This document shows positions 47,777-57,674 of a DNA stretch of 64,000 nt, in pieces (within the stretch, counting starts at the first letter, position 1; every line of letters starts with the position of its first letter). The notes under the pieces are model-generated. The model saw only the letters and a list, made by a program, of their open reading frames with translations. It was not told the origin of the DNA and made no database searches. Origin of the DNA: Methanobacterium veterum (GTDB lineage: Archaea; Methanobacteriota; Methanobacteria; Methanobacteriales; Methanobacteriaceae); assembly GCF_000745485.1 (NCBI RefSeq), contig NZ_KN050694.1:261408-325407 (forward strand), read 5' to 3'. Made by a program: the position numbers and the translations under genes.

Positions 47777-50362
47777 TTAACCTGAATCACTGATCTGGTT
47801 AATAACAGCCTGGTGCATCCTCCTTATAAATTCAATTCTTTCTTCGTATTTTAAAACATCAAGATAGCACTGTGCAACAAGGTTAAATGAAAATGGTGAG
47901 GGGATTACAGTATTTATCTGTTTTATCTCAAGCTGCCCGCTTTCAATCATTTTTAAAACTCGTTTCGCATTTTTAAGATCCATAAAGTCTTCTATAACTT
48001 CTCTTCTTGCTTCTTTAAGTATTGAAAAGTTTTCATCAAGTTCCTTGACAAAATTTAACAGTATTTTACCTTTAATATGCTGTCTGGACACGCTTTTTTG
48101 TTTTCCTTTATAATGCCTTAAGATCATCAGTGCTCTTCCAGCACAATGTCTGAACCTTCCAGCCAAAGTTTCAGTTTTATCAATTGCTTTAATTAAAATA
48201 TCTTCAATATTTTCAGAGGTAAGTTCATTAAATGATTCTAAACCCCCTATTTTACCTTCTGAACTTAAATAAAACCCATTGTCTGAAATTGAAATCATGA
48301 TATCTCGTTTATACTTTTTAGCCAGTATGTAAGCTACAGCACGGGATAATGCATCATTGACTCTTCTTCCAAAGCAGGTATGGAAAACTACGAATTTTCT
48401 GTTTCCAAAACCTTTGTAATGCTCTATAAGAAGCTTTTTATTGCTTGGGATCACTGCGTAAAGGTACTGTTCCCTGAAGTATTCATAAATTGAATTTGCA
48501 GCATTGTAATCAACATAGAGAAATTCGTGGATGAAATCCATAATTTCTTCTTTGCTTCGTCCGTATTGAAATTTACCTTCCATCAATGCCCTGAACCGTT
48601 GAATTTCGAGTGCGAGATCAAATGAAAGAGGCAGCTGTTCTGAAAACCATGAGGGGATACTTGGAGGTCCTGAAGAGGGAGTAACATTTAAAGTCATTCC
48701 CCTTGCATAATTAAAACGGTATATTTTTCCTCCCAAGACGAAAGTGTCCCCTTTTTGAAGTTTTTCCATGAAATCTTCTTCCACATGCCCAACTACCTGG
48801 CCAGCGCATTTGACCCTTGCAGAGGACCTATCTGGAATTGTACCTATGTTAGTTGAATAGAGCATCCTGGCTAATTTTCCCCTCTTTCCAAACATGTTAG
48901 TGTCATAATCAGCCCATATCTTAGCATATACATATCTATCCTCCAGATCTGTGTATTCTCCAGCTAAGTAACTTAAAACACTTAAATAATCATTTATTGT
49001 TAGATTTCTATAGCAGTAGCTTCTTTTAACCAGGTCATATGCTGTATCAATGTCCTGTTTACTTTCTATTGCCATTCCATAGATATGTTGTGCTAAAACA
49101 TCTAGACAGTTTTCTGGAATGTGTATTTCATCTATTTTCCCTTCAATTGCATTTTTCAGTATCAATGAACATTCCACGAGGTCATCCCTATCTACAACAA
49201 TGATCCTCCCTTTGGATTTTTCATGTAACTTGTGTCCACTTCTCCCTATACGCTGTAATGCCCTTGAAACAGATTTAGGAGAACTTACAAGTATAACCAG
49301 ATCTATGTACCCTATATCTATCCCCAGTTCCAGAGATGTGGAGGATACAACTACTTTCAATTCCCCATCTTTCAATTTATCTTCAGTTTGGAGGCGCAGT
49401 TCCTTTGAAAGTGAAGAGTGATGGGTCATAATATTACTGTCATCATACCTGTTTTTAAATCTCTTTTTAAGGTTAAAAACAACACTCTCTGTACCGCTCC
49501 TCGTATTTGTAAATACTAAAGTAGTTTTATGGCTCTGTATCAGTTCATCTAGAAGTTTATAAGTTGCATTGTTCATTTCTTCTGGATCTGAGTTTATGAT
49601 ATCATCAACAGGACATAAAACTTTCATATCAAGTCTTTTTAAGTAATTTACATCTACAATCTTACAGTCCCTAACTTCGCCGTCTTGAGACCCTACCAGA
49701 TAGTGGGCTACTTTTTCAAGGGGAGAAACAGTTGCACTTAGTCCAATCCTTGTGAAGTTACCTGCCAGATTCTGCAGCCTCTCTAAAGTCAGACTAAGAT
49801 GTACTCCTCTTTTATTGTCTGCAAGTGAGTGAATTTCATCTATTATGACATATCCAACGTCTTTTATTTTTTCTCTAAATTTGGGAGCACAGAGAAGGAT
49901 TGAAAGTGTTTCTGGGGTTGTAATCAATATGTGCGGTGGCTTTTTAAGCATTTTTGTCCGTTCATATTGAGTTGTATCACCAGTGCGAACAGCTTTTCTA
50001 ATTCCAAGTTCTTTTCCTGCAATCTTTTCAATTTCACGTAAAGGTTCATCGATATTTTTTTCTATATCATTATCGAGTGCCTTTAATGGAGAAATATAAA
50101 TACAATATACCTTATCCTCAATCTGATCCATGTCCGAAAGCATGGTTAACTGGCTTATAATTGAAAGAAACGCCGTAAGTGTTTTCCCAGATCCGGTAGG
50201 TGAGGAAATAAGTATGTTGTTACCCTTGTGTACATCCATAATGGAAAGCTTTTGAGATTCTGTAAATCCATCAAACTTGTTTTTAAACCATTCTTTGACC
50301 CATGGATGTAATAATTTATAAATTTCAGTGTCTTTGTAAATTTTTTCCTGTCTTTTTATCAT
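47777..50362 (-). CDS. Lhr-family ATP-dependent helicase (Lhr-core type)
   Basis: The 861-residue superfamily 2 helicase has motif [10 protein letters not shown] (residues 54-61), motif [14 protein letters not shown] (about 172), [19 protein letters not shown] in the second RecA domain and QRIGRSGH (motif VI), then a winged helix and the long Lhr-core C-terminal domain ([39 protein letters not shown]). Lhr proteins unwind DNA or RNA-DNA hybrids in repair. The Lhr-core plus phosphoesterase pair (50.6 kb) is a known gene neighbourhood. Its 5' end is partly duplicated upstream, at 50.5 kb. Confidence 0.95.
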   Translation of the reverse strand: MIKRQEKIYKDTEIYKLLHPWVKEWFKNKFDGFTESQKLSIMDVHKGNNILISSPTGSGKTLTAFLSIISQLTMLSDMDQIEDKVYCIYISPLKALDNDIEKNIDEPLREIEKIAGKELGIRKAVRTGDTTQYERTKMLKKPPHILITTPETLSILLCAPKFREKIKDVGYVIIDEIHSLADNKRGVHLSLTLERLQNLAGNFTRIGLSATVSPLEKVAHYLVGSQDGEVRDCKIVDVNYLKRLDMKVLCPVDDIINSDPEEMNNATYKLLDELIQSHKTTLVFTNTRSGTESVVFNLKKRFKNRYDDSNIMTHHSSLSKELRLQTEDKLKDGELKVVVSSTSLELGIDIGYIDLVILVSSPKSVSRALQRIGRSGHKLHEKSKGRIIVVDRDDLVECSLILKNAIEGKIDEIHIPENCLDVLAQHIYGMAIESKQDIDTAYDLVKRSYCYRNLTINDYLSVLSYLAGEYTDLEDRYVYAKIWADYDTNMFGKRGKLARMLYSTNIGTIPDRSSARVKCAGQVVGHVEEDFMEKLQKGDTFVLGGKIYRFNYARGMTLNVTPSSGPPSIPSWFSEQLPLSFDLALEIQRFRALMEGKFQYGRSKEEIMDFIHEFLYVDYNAANSIYEYFREQYLYAVIPSNKKLLIEHYKGFGNRKFVVFHTCFGRRVNDALSRAVAYILAKKYKRDIMISISDNGFYLSSEGKIGGLESFNELTSENIEDILIKAIDKTETLAGRFRHCAGRALMILRHYKGKQKSVSRQHIKGKILLNFVKELDENFSILKEARREVIEDFMDLKNAKRVLKMIESGQLEIKQINTVIPSPFSFNLVAQCYLDVLKYEERIEFIRRMHQAVINQISDSG

Positions 50363-50497
50363 TTTTATCCTTGTTGACTTTAATTTACTAATTTTGAGAT
50401 AAAATATATCAGTTATAATATTTTATGAATTATATGTTACTATTTTTTTTCAATACTTAATTTTAAGTTAAACTGGTAAAAAATAACGATCTACTCT

Positions 50498-50572
50498 AAT
50501 TTCAGTGTCTTTATAAATCTTTTCCTGTCTTTTTATCATTTTAATCCTTTTGACCTTAATTTACTCAAAATA
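50498..50572 (-). pseudogene. Decayed duplicate of the 5' end of the Lhr gene
   Basis: About 75 bp repeat 50320-50398, the first codons and the leader of the helicase gene, with about 85 per cent identity. The duplicate keeps an ATG at 50539 and encodes [15 protein letters not shown] before running to a stop 23 codons from the ATG. Since it lies upstream on the minus strand, it is a tandem duplication of a gene start. It may be transcribed as a leader or simply be debris. Confidence 0.75.
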
Positions 50573-50618
50573 AGAATTAATTAAGCATTAATTCATTCTT
50601 ATTTTATAATTAATTTGG

Positions 50619-51347
50619 TTATATTTTTATATTCAATAAATTTTTTATCTTCCCAAAATTCATGACTTCAAAGTTTTCAACCGCAAACACTTCAAAATCA
50701 GCTAAAGAAACATCTTTTAGAAATGGAGAAATAGTTTTTTGCTGCAGGCAGTCGGAACCCTCAGTTATAAAGTTAAAAGAAGGCATTACTATAAACTTCT
50801 TGTCATTTACTTTCCCCTTTAAGAAACATTTTACTTTTTCTACCCTTTCTCCGCTTCTAAGTCCAATACTTGGGTGTTCATGGCCAATAATTACAGTATT
50901 TTCTTCAATTTTCTCAAAACCTTGGGGTATTTTATCGCCGTGCATTATGATGTAATTTTCTACTGAGTAATTTTCATATACATCTAGATCGCACTTTTCA
51001 GCTATAAACCCTGTAAAATTGTCATGATTTCCTTTAATTAGAATTATTTCATCAAAATTTTCCTTAAGAAATGTAATGAAGTCCATAACTTCATCCCATT
51101 CCTGTTTGCTGATTTTACCAAATTCATGTTTTAAATCGCCGTTAACTATAATTTTACTGGCATTTGAAGCGCCTATTATTTCTTTAAGTCTAGCTATAAT
51201 TTTTTTATATTGAAATCTGGGGATCATAAAGCCTTCTCTATTTAAAGCGTATTCGTAACCCAGATGGATGTCTGATATGATTAAACAGTCTTTAATAAGC
51301 AGAGCTGAGTCAACAATTTCTGCACCATATATTTCATTAGTTTTCAT
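50619..51347 (-). CDS. PdeM-like metallophosphoesterase
   Basis: The 242-residue calcineurin-like phosphoesterase shows all metal motifs: SDIHLGYE, VNGDLKHEFG, KGNHDNFTG, an isolated His in MHGDKIP, and IIGHEHPSIG. It matches the YkuE/PdeM group linked to Lhr helicases in bacterial and archaeal DNA-repair clusters, where it is thought to act as a nuclease or phosphodiesterase on DNA ends. The helicase gene follows on the same strand with about 260 bp between, occupied by the duplicated Lhr start. Confidence 0.92.
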   Translation of the reverse strand: MKTNEIYGAEIVDSALLIKDCLIISDIHLGYEYALNREGFMIPRFQYKKIIARLKEIIGASNASKIIVNGDLKHEFGKISKQEWDEVMDFITFLKENFDEIILIKGNHDNFTGFIAEKCDLDVYENYSVENYIIMHGDKIPQGFEKIEENTVIIGHEHPSIGLRSGERVEKVKCFLKGKVNDKKFIVMPSFNFITEGSDCLQQKTISPFLKDVSLADFEVFAVENFEVMNFGKIKNLLNIKI

Positions 51348-51492
51348 GTAAATCTTTGATATTTTGATCCTGATTTTAAAAAAAATATTTTTTTTGGCAT
51401 TCTATGAATATATTAAAAATAATTGATAAGTACATTAACTTGTATAATGAAGTAAATATATTTTACTACATATATACCACGTATCTCAAAAC

Positions 51493-51601
51493 TATTAATT
51501 TTCGCTCATGTATATTATCAAGTGTCTGGTTTATACTTCATTAACGTATTTACTGGTTAATTTAGGTTGAAATTGTTTAAAAAAATTCCATTTATTTAGC
51601 C
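51493..51601. repeat. Dispersed element, inverted copy of 29.5 kb
   Basis: It begins with ATTTTCGCTCATGTA and ends in TCCATTTATTTAGCC. Its reverse complement follows 29527-29620 closely, including TTAATGAAGTATAAACCA and TAAATAAATGGAATTTTTT. It sits in the 570-bp gap between the phosphoesterase and the HEAT gene; the rest of the gap, to 51918, holds only AT-rich promoter-like sequence. Confidence 0.6.
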
Positions 51602-51918
51602 AATACATAATAATTTAGTAACAGTTGCGCAATACTCCAAGCGTTAATTTTAATAAATTTTGACCTCATTTAAATAACTATGCTGTGCATATATCAAGAA
51701 TTTAATATAAATTGTAAAGATCATAACTAATCACATACCGCAGATTATATAACTAATTTTTATAGGCAAGACATTTTTAAAGGTGAATAACATAATTTAT
51801 TTAAATTATAGATGGAATAAATTTTAATTGATTACAGCTGAGTGGTTTAAACCTTATTGTGATTAAATAAAATGAATATGTACTATTTAATAATTTACTA
51901 TAAATAAAGGTGATTTAT

Positions 51919-52488
51919 ATGGCGAGTGAAATTGATACCCTCATAAAAAATTTAAAAGATGGCGATGTAGAAAGGCGAAAGGAAGCAGCAGAAGAAATTG
52001 GTAAATCAGGAGATTCAAATGGAATTGAACCTCTTATTGAAGCTTTCAACGATGAAAGCCCTACAGTTAGGTTCCAAGCCGCTAAATCTCTTGGGGAAAT
52101 AGGGAATCCTGCGATAGATCCATTAATAGAAGCTTTAAAAAATGATAACGAAGGAAAAATAAAAAAATACATCACCCTTGCACTTAAAGACATTGGTGAT
52201 GTCAGCGTTGTTGATACTTTAATTGATGTTTTAAATGATGACGACTTTGCGGTTCGAAAATTTGCTGCAAAGGCTTTAGGGGAAATAGGGGATAAAAAAG
52301 CTCTGGAACCTCTTGTTGAATCATTAACCGATGAAGATTGGGGTGTTAAAGTAGCTACACTTAAAGCCCTTGGTGATCTTGGTGATGAAAGAGCTATAGA
52401 TCCAATTAAAAAAGCAAGAAGGGCTGCTACTGGAGATAAAGACCTTAAAAAAGTTGCAAACAAAGCTTTAAAGAAGATAGGTAAATAA
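51919..52488 (+). CDS. HEAT-repeat protein
   Basis: The protein of about 189 residues is made of six PBS-lyase-type HEAT repeats of about 31 residues ([20 protein letters not shown], then [20 protein letters not shown] and so on), giving a single helical superhelix. These are protein-interaction scaffolds; no catalytic part is present. GGTGAT fits the ATG at 51919 better than an in-frame GTG at 51910. Single gene. Confidence 0.9.
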   Translation: MASEIDTLIKNLKDGDVERRKEAAEEIGKSGDSNGIEPLIEAFNDESPTVRFQAAKSLGEIGNPAIDPLIEALKNDNEGKIKKYITLALKDIGDVSVVDTLIDVLNDDDFAVRKFAAKALGEIGDKKALEPLVESLTDEDWGVKVATLKALGDLGDERAIDPIKKARRAATGDKDLKKVANKALKKIGK

Positions 52489-52531
52489 TTTTACTTAAAT
52501 TATTTTTTTTAACCATGATATTTTCTGCGGA

Positions 52532-53257
52532 TTAAGTTCCGTCTTTTTTTCTAATTTTTTTAAAAATGTTACCCATGATACTGCCCTTTTCAAGCTCCTT
52601 GATAACATTATCCTTTTCCTGAACCACACCCCAGAGCAGCTCGTGACTTTTCTTTAGTTTATCATATTCATCTTTGGTTAATTCAACTTCATTTATTTTG
52701 AGCCTCAAAGATTCTTTTTCAAGGGTGCGTAAATCAGTTAATCTTTTAACTTCTCTTTCAAGCTCTTTATTTACGGTTTTTAACTTATTATACTGATTAT
52801 AAATAGCATTAAGTTCTTCTATATCTTTATTGAGCATTTCAATTTCAGCTTGATAGCCGTCATTAATCTTTTTAATGTCTAACTGAAGTTCTTCTATCTG
52901 TACTTCGTGTAAATCATTGAGATTTTTTATTTTTTGATCCTGTTCCATCAATTCCTGATCTTTGCAGGATAACAGTTCTTTTAAATTAAGAATTTCTTGA
53001 TCTTTTTCGTTTAATGACTGTTTCAGTTCATTAATACTAGAATTTACATCCTGTGAACCATTAAATTCCTGCTCGAAATCTGCTTTACTTAAAATTACAA
53101 TATCTTCAACATTTTCAAAATCAGTACCTTCTATCTGCTCTTTTTTAACAGGTATCATATACCTTCGAGTAATCTTTTTACTACCATCTTCAGACTTTGC
53201 CTTTGATGTTCTTTCATATTTTTTAAGTTTGCAGTATAAAACAGGGATATTTTTCAT
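52532..53257 (-). CDS. Coiled-coil protein, function unknown
   Basis: The 241-residue protein has an N-terminal stretch of about 60 residues that may be globular (IPVLYCKLKKYERTSKAKSE, IPVKKEQIEGTDFENVEDI) and a coiled coil from about 75 to 225 rich in Leu, Glu and Lys (NELKQSLNEKDQEILNLKEL). It has no signal peptide. No family is recognised; a structural or scaffold role is inference. No ribosome-binding site is seen ahead of the ATG. Its promoter side faces a hairpin array. Confidence 0.78.
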   Translation of the reverse strand: MKNIPVLYCKLKKYERTSKAKSEDGSKKITRRYMIPVKKEQIEGTDFENVEDIVILSKADFEQEFNGSQDVNSSINELKQSLNEKDQEILNLKELLSCKDQELMEQDQKIKNLNDLHEVQIEELQLDIKKINDGYQAEIEMLNKDIEELNAIYNQYNKLKTVNKELEREVKRLTDLRTLEKESLRLKINEVELTKDEYDKLKKSHELLWGVVQEKDNVIKELEKGSIMGNIFKKIRKKDGT

Positions 53258-53378
53258 TGGATGTGAATATATTAACTTCTAATATATAACTTTTGAGTTA
53301 TTTTAGATTAAACTGATTAAATACAGTGATAATATAGTGAATTAAGTAACTTTTTAAACACTTAATTTTAGATATATC

Positions 53379-53590
53379 CGAAAATCGTAGATTTTCGAGT
53401 GCTATACATTTTTCTACGCCTGAGGAAATTTATTTCCTCGGCCACAAAAACCTCTGGTTTTTGTAGGCGTAAAAAAATCGCAGATTTTCTTTAAGCTTTT
53501 GACAGATAAATTTAGATTGAATATATTGAAGGAAATTCATTCTGATTTTCCTGAACCGCAAAAATATTTTCAATATTTTTGGAGGTTTAA
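53379..53590. repeat. Modular hairpin array, copy 3 (partly reverse orientation)
   Basis: Stems are at 53379-53386/53390-53397, 53422-53429/53432-53439, and 53444-53451/53457-53464, the last two enclosed by TACGCC (53415) and GGCGTA (53466), which gives a three-way junction. At 53528-53590 the unit CTGAACC-hairpin-GGAGGTTTAA is the reverse complement of the CTTCAACCTCC-hairpin-GGGTTCAG unit of the 1.5 kb array. Nothing is coding. It fills most of the gap before msrB. Confidence 0.75.
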
Positions 53591-53681
53591 ACCATGTAAA
53601 TACATTTTTTTAGATCAATTAATCTAAATTTTGGTAATTCACTATAAATTATTTAGATATAAACATACTATATAAAAAGAT

Positions 53682-54134
53682 ATGAAAACTGATCCAGAAA
53701 AAATCAGGATTTATTCATCTAAAACTGGAAAAGTAGAACTGATGGAAAAAGTAGAAAAAACTGATGACGAGTGGAAAGAAATACTTACTCCCCAGCAGTT
53801 TGATGTAGCACGGAAAAAAGGCACTGAGCTGGCGTTTACTGGAAAATATCACGATTGTCATGAAGATGGAATCTACAAGTGCGTGTGCTGTGAAATTGAT
53901 TTGTTTGACTCCAAAACAAAATTTGAATCAGGAACTGGTTGGCCCAGCTTCTGGGAACCTATCGCAGAAGAAAATGTGAAAACAGAAACAGATGAAAGCT
54001 ATAACATGATTCGAACTGAAGTTTTATGTGCCCTTTGTGACGCTCATCTGGGCCATGTTTTTGATGACGGCCCTCCGCCAACAGGAAAAAGATACTGTAT
54101 GAATTCAGCATCTTTAAAATTTGTTAAAAGATAA
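53682..54134 (+). CDS. msrB: MsrB, peptide-methionine (R)-S-oxide reductase
   Basis: The 150-residue enzyme repairs oxidised methionine (R-sulfoxide) in proteins. The catalytic Cys is C139 in RYCMNSASL; the structural zinc is held by CVCC (C67, C70) and CALC (C116, C119). [11 protein letters not shown] and [16 protein letters not shown] are the usual motifs. The region C-terminal to DFSxxE is complete, so the protein should be active. It is cytosolic. Single gene; the redox donor is probably thioredoxin. Confidence 0.96.
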   Translation: MKTDPEKIRIYSSKTGKVELMEKVEKTDDEWKEILTPQQFDVARKKGTELAFTGKYHDCHEDGIYKCVCCEIDLFDSKTKFESGTGWPSFWEPIAEENVKTETDESYNMIRTEVLCALCDAHLGHVFDDGPPPTGKRYCMNSASLKFVKR

Positions 54135-54149
54135 ATCCCTATTTTTATT

Positions 54150-54980
54150 TTATTTTTTTATTAAACTGTAGATATCTTCACGTCTGCCATTTAATAAGGG
54201 TAATTCTTCACGTATTTCTTTAACCCTTGATAAGTTTATATCAGCATAAATTACTTCTTCTTTCTCACCAGCTCTAGCTAAAACCTTGCCCCATGGATCA
54301 GCAACCATTGAATTACCATATGCAACATATGAAAGTTTTTCATTTCTAGCTGGCGATACAGCAGCTACATAAAGCTGATTATCGATTGCTCTTCCCCTAA
54401 TTAAAGTTTCCCAGTGTGCAGGGCCAGTGGTCATGTTGAATGCTCCAGGTATGACAATTAGTTCTGCCCCTTTTAATGCCATAAGTCTTGAAAGTTCAGG
54501 GAATCTTATATCATAACATATTGCTACTCCAATTTTGCAGAGTTCAGTATCAATAACGGTTATTTGATTTCCTGCACTTAATGTCTCTGATTCTTTAAAT
54601 CTAATTTTTTCAGGAATATCAATATCAAAAAGGTGCATTTTTCTGTGAGATCCAATTATGTCTCCATTTCTATTAAATATAAAACTGGAATTGTATAATT
54701 TGTCCCCATCTAATTCCGGTATTGAACCTGCTATGATATAAATATTTAAGTCTTTTACAGCTTTAGAAATTGATTTAAGCGTTTTACTGTTTTTCTTTTC
54801 TTCTGCATATTCTGTGAACTTATCGTTATCATAGGGGCAATTGAACATTTCAGGTAAGATTACCAGATCACTCTTAGTTAGAGCTGCAGTCTTAATCATA
54901 TCTAAAGCATTCTTTATATTAGAATCTTTATTATCAATGACTTTCATCTGGCATAAAGCAAGTTTAAACTGGTTTTTCAT
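54150..54980 (-). CDS. Carbon-nitrogen hydrolase (nitrilase/omega-amidase type)
   Basis: The 276-residue enzyme has the catalytic triad of the nitrilase superfamily: E44 in [13 protein letters not shown]114 in [13 protein letters not shown], and C155 in [13 protein letters not shown]. The [12 protein letters not shown] and CYDIRFPEL context is that of the Nit2/omega-amidase branch, which hydrolyses alpha-ketoglutaramate or other short amides. Cytosolic. It is convergent with msrB; the receiver gene behind it, on the same strand, ends 44 bp before this gene begins. Confidence 0.93.
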   Translation of the reverse strand: MKNQFKLALCQMKVIDNKDSNIKNALDMIKTAALTKSDLVILPEMFNCPYDNDKFTEYAEEKKNSKTLKSISKAVKDLNIYIIAGSIPELDGDKLYNSSFIFNRNGDIIGSHRKMHLFDIDIPEKIRFKESETLSAGNQITVIDTELCKIGVAICYDIRFPELSRLMALKGAELIVIPGAFNMTTGPAHWETLIRGRAIDNQLYVAAVSPARNEKLSYVAYGNSMVADPWGKVLARAGEKEEVIYADINLSRVKEIREELPLLNGRREDIYSLIKK

Positions 54981-55023
54981 TTAATCACTGACTTATTTTT
55001 TTAAAAAATTCTAATAATTGGGG

Positions 55024-55452
55024 TTATGATGACTGTTTTATCATATCTATCCAGAAATCTTCAAGGCTTTTTAAAACTTTAATAAAGCTATCCAGATTTG
55101 CAGGTTTGGTTATAAAAGAATTAGCATAGTTATATGTTTCAGAAATATCTTCAGGAGCACTGGATGTGGTTAAAATTATAACTGGAATAGATTTTAAATT
55201 TTCATCTTCCTTTATTTCTACAAGGACTTCGCGGCCATCTTTGCGCGGTAGATTAAGATCAAGCAACACCAGATCTGGCCGAGGAGCATTTTTATACTCT
55301 CCTTTCTTATGTAAAAAATCCATAGCTGCTATGCCATCGTTTACAACATGCATTTTATTCAGTGTTGTAAAATCCTTAAATATTTCATTTATTAAGCGTA
55401 CATCAGCCGCATTATCTTCAACCAATAAAATTTCCACATAGTCGCCTAACAG
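55024..55452 (-). CDS. Single-domain response regulator (Rcp1-like)
   Basis: The protein of about 142 residues is one receiver domain: EILLVEDN with the acidic pair, phospho-acceptor D65 in LVLLDLNLPRKDG, ILTTSSAPED, and the Lys in FITKPAN. This is the Rcp1-like stand-alone type that usually docks on PAS kinases. The start is unclear: GGGGGAG at about 55458-55464 is best spaced for a CTG at 55452, while upstream TTG 55485 or GTG 55473 have no fitting site. A small unknown gene diverges from it. Confidence 0.9.
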   Translation of the reverse strand: MLGDYVEILLVEDNAADVRLINEIFKDFTTLNKMHVVNDGIAAMDFLHKKGEYKNAPRPDLVLLDLNLPRKDGREVLVEIKEDENLKSIPVIILTTSSAPEDISETYNYANSFITKPANLDSFIKVLKSLEDFWIDMIKQSS

Positions 55453-55589
55453 TTGTACTCCCCCTTGCACTTTTTTATACTTCAATACTGATATACTTTA
55501 TTAACACTATATCAGTTTATTAATAATAAGTTTAGAATTTTTTATGTATGGTTATTAAACTGGAAATTAAATTTACTGGAGGTAATGGT

Positions 55590-55868
55590 ATGAATAATCG
55601 GGATTTGGAGAATAAAAGTAGTTTAGAAAGTTCATCAAAGGAGTTAAGGAAATTTAAAGAAATTGAATCAACTGTTGATAATTATATACTTGAAATTAAA
55701 AATTCAGGTGATTTAACTAATGTTTTTCAATTTACTAAAGAAATGGCCAATATAATTATTTTTTTAGCAGAAAACGATAGGAAAGGTACATTATTCAATT
55801 TTGTAACGGATTATCTAGAGAAGATGATAGATAAAGGTAAAATAATCAGACAGGAAAAGGGGTTATAA
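55590..55868 (+). CDS. Small helical protein, function unknown
   Basis: The protein of about 92 residues is acidic, probably all-helical (LESSSKELRKFKEIESTVDN, VFQFTKEMANIIIFLAEND). The in-frame ATG at 55548 lacks a ribosome-binding site; GGAGGT at 55579-55584 marks 55590. It is divergent from a single-domain receiver gene, so a role in the same signalling path, for instance as a phosphate relay or docking partner, is possible but unproven. No His in a relay context was found. Confidence 0.72.
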   Translation: MNNRDLENKSSLESSSKELRKFKEIESTVDNYILEIKNSGDLTNVFQFTKEMANIIIFLAENDRKGTLFNFVTDYLEKMIDKGKIIRQEKGL

Positions 55869-55953
55869 AAAGTTTTAAAATATAAAATGAAATATATCTA
55901 GATTTAATTCAATCATTATGTGGAAAAAAAATAAGATTTAAAAAATAGTTTAA

Positions 55954-56205
55954 TCAGTCATTTAATCCCATTAAATAAGAATAATCGTTAGGTTTATACC
56001 CTACGACTACTTTATCTCCAATTTTTACAAAAGGAAATCCATTAGCACCATATTCACGCATTTCTTCCAGTATTTTTGTACGCTCTTTATCATCTGCTAA
56101 ATCAAAATCCGTATATTCAAAAGGTATTTTATGATCTTTAAAGAATTCTTTTGTCTTTTTACACCATGGACAGGTGCTTAAAGTATACATTTTGACTTTT
56201 TCCAT
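55954..56205 (-). CDS. Glutaredoxin-like protein
   Basis: The 83-residue protein has a CPWC dithiol site (C12, C15) after MYTLST, a cis-Pro loop (NGFPFVKIG) and a GY in VVGYKPND, as in NrdH/glutaredoxins. Methanobacteria lack glutathione, so it is probably reduced by a thioredoxin reductase or a coenzyme-based thiol. TGGAGGTAAAATT before the ATG gives a strong start. Together with MsrB and the peroxiredoxin it forms a thiol-redox set in this window. Confidence 0.95.
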   Translation of the reverse strand: MEKVKMYTLSTCPWCKKTKEFFKDHKIPFEYTDFDLADDKERTKILEEMREYGANGFPFVKIGDKVVVGYKPNDYSYLMGLND

Positions 56206-56446
56206 AATTTTACCTCCAGTATTATTTATTTAAATCAATTTTAGGGAGGGCATATAAATATAAAAACTCCATATGATTGTTTTAATTCTATGTTTATTTT
56301 ATTATTTAATATATGATATTTATTATTTATGTTAGGTGTCAAATTGAAAAACTTTTATCTTCAGCTGCATTATCCAAAAAAACGGATTATTTATCTAAAA
56401 AATTAAATTATAAGCTTTATTAAGCTGAATTATCTAAAAAAACAGG

Positions 56447-57388
56447 TCATCTATTTAAAAAATTAAAACAGGCATCAATTAATCTATTTGAATTGGAATA
56501 AACGTCAGAATTTTTTTCCCACTCTGGAATCTCGTAGACAAATACAGGAGTTCCTGTAGCCGTTATTGGGCTGTCAACATCATTAATTGATGTACTTTCT
56601 GCTTTTTCATCTGTGTTTCTTGGATAATAATTGAAATCAGGCAAGATATCTTTGATAGCCTCTGCGAGATTAACTGATTTTGAGTCCATAGTGGGTGTGG
56701 CTATATAATATCCATTACCGTAGCCATATTTATGATTATGGCAAATTATCACCAGATCATAATCTGACTTTTTAATATCCGGGACCACATACTGAGCAAC
56801 AAGCCCTTCACCATTATAACGACCTATGGTATAATCATTTGGGCTGCTGGTAACGTTTATCACATAATTTACAATTTGGACGTTATGTTTGCCCACATAT
56901 GATTTTATGACCTTAGGTACAACTGTTTTAGCAGAGATTTCCCGAGGATGCATCCCTGTTATGATAGCTATTTTAGGGCCAGATGAACCATAATTAGAGT
57001 AAACATCTTTAGTTACATATCCTTTGCTATTTGAACCTAAAAAGGAATGATCAGGAGTTATCGAACTGTGCAAACCTAATAAATTTGAGAAAATATTGTT
57101 TGGAATTATTATTAAAGAGGTTAAAATGCATAAAACAGCTAAAATAAAGAGTATTTTACCTAAACTGGTTTTTCTCTTAGTCACATTTTCTTCTGGATAT
57201 TGGTAATAGTCGTAGATATCCTCAACTAATATTAGGTCTCCACCACATACGCTGCATGAGTTTAAACTGCAGAAGACTGAATTTTTTTGACCATTAGATC
57301 CCAGATTTTGAATACAGTCTTCATACTCACTTTCTTCAAGTTTATAATATCCATTGCACTTCTTGCATATTAAATAATAATCAGGCAC
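56447..57388 (-). CDS. Zinc-ribbon, membrane-anchored M14-like metallopeptidase
   Basis: The 313-residue protein has an N-terminal zinc ribbon (C8, C11 and C45, C48), one membrane segment at about 78-99, and an outer domain of about 200 residues with a carboxypeptidase/desuccinylase-like zinc site: GMHPREI (H147, E150), then ICHNHKYG (H217 or H219), and a late catalytic Glu in VYEIPEW (E286 or E289). An M14-type peptidase or deacylase is therefore likely, possibly acting on cell-wall peptides; this is inference. The GTG start at 57388 lacks a ribosome-binding site. The ribbon resembles that of the NERD protein at 29.9 kb. Confidence 0.82.
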   Translation of the reverse strand: MPDYYLICKKCNGYYKLEESEYEDCIQNLGSNGQKNSVFCSLNSCSVCGGDLILVEDIYDYYQYPEENVTKRKTSLGKILFILAVLCILTSLIIIPNNIFSNLLGLHSSITPDHSFLGSNSKGYVTKDVYSNYGSSGPKIAIITGMHPREISAKTVVPKVIKSYVGKHNVQIVNYVINVTSSPNDYTIGRYNGEGLVAQYVVPDIKKSDYDLVIICHNHKYGYGNGYYIATPTMDSKSVNLAEAIKDILPDFNYYPRNTDEKAESTSINDVDSPITATGTPVFVYEIPEWEKNSDVYSNSNRLIDACFNFLNR

Positions 57389-57674
57389 TATTTTTTATTT
57401 ATTGGAAGTTATTTTTATATTTTTCAGGAAATTGAGAAATTTTAAAGGGCTTAAAATTCAGCATTATCCAAATAATCAAAAATATCAGGTTTAGGTAGTA
57501 AAATAATTGAATTAGTCTGACATATTATTTTTTTTAGGGATTTAATTAATTTAAACTCATTTTTTAAGCATTTAGGCTCTAAAATAAACATTAAAAGTAT
57601 TAAAACTTTAGCATAACCTCTTAATAAGGTTTATACCCTTTAAAGTGATATTTTAAATATCGGAGGAATATTTT

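Noticed and set aside
51915..52463. Minus-strand open frame of 182 codons opposite the HEAT gene
   Set aside because: The repeat structure of HEAT codons keeps the antisense frame open; the plus-strand protein is clearly the real one.
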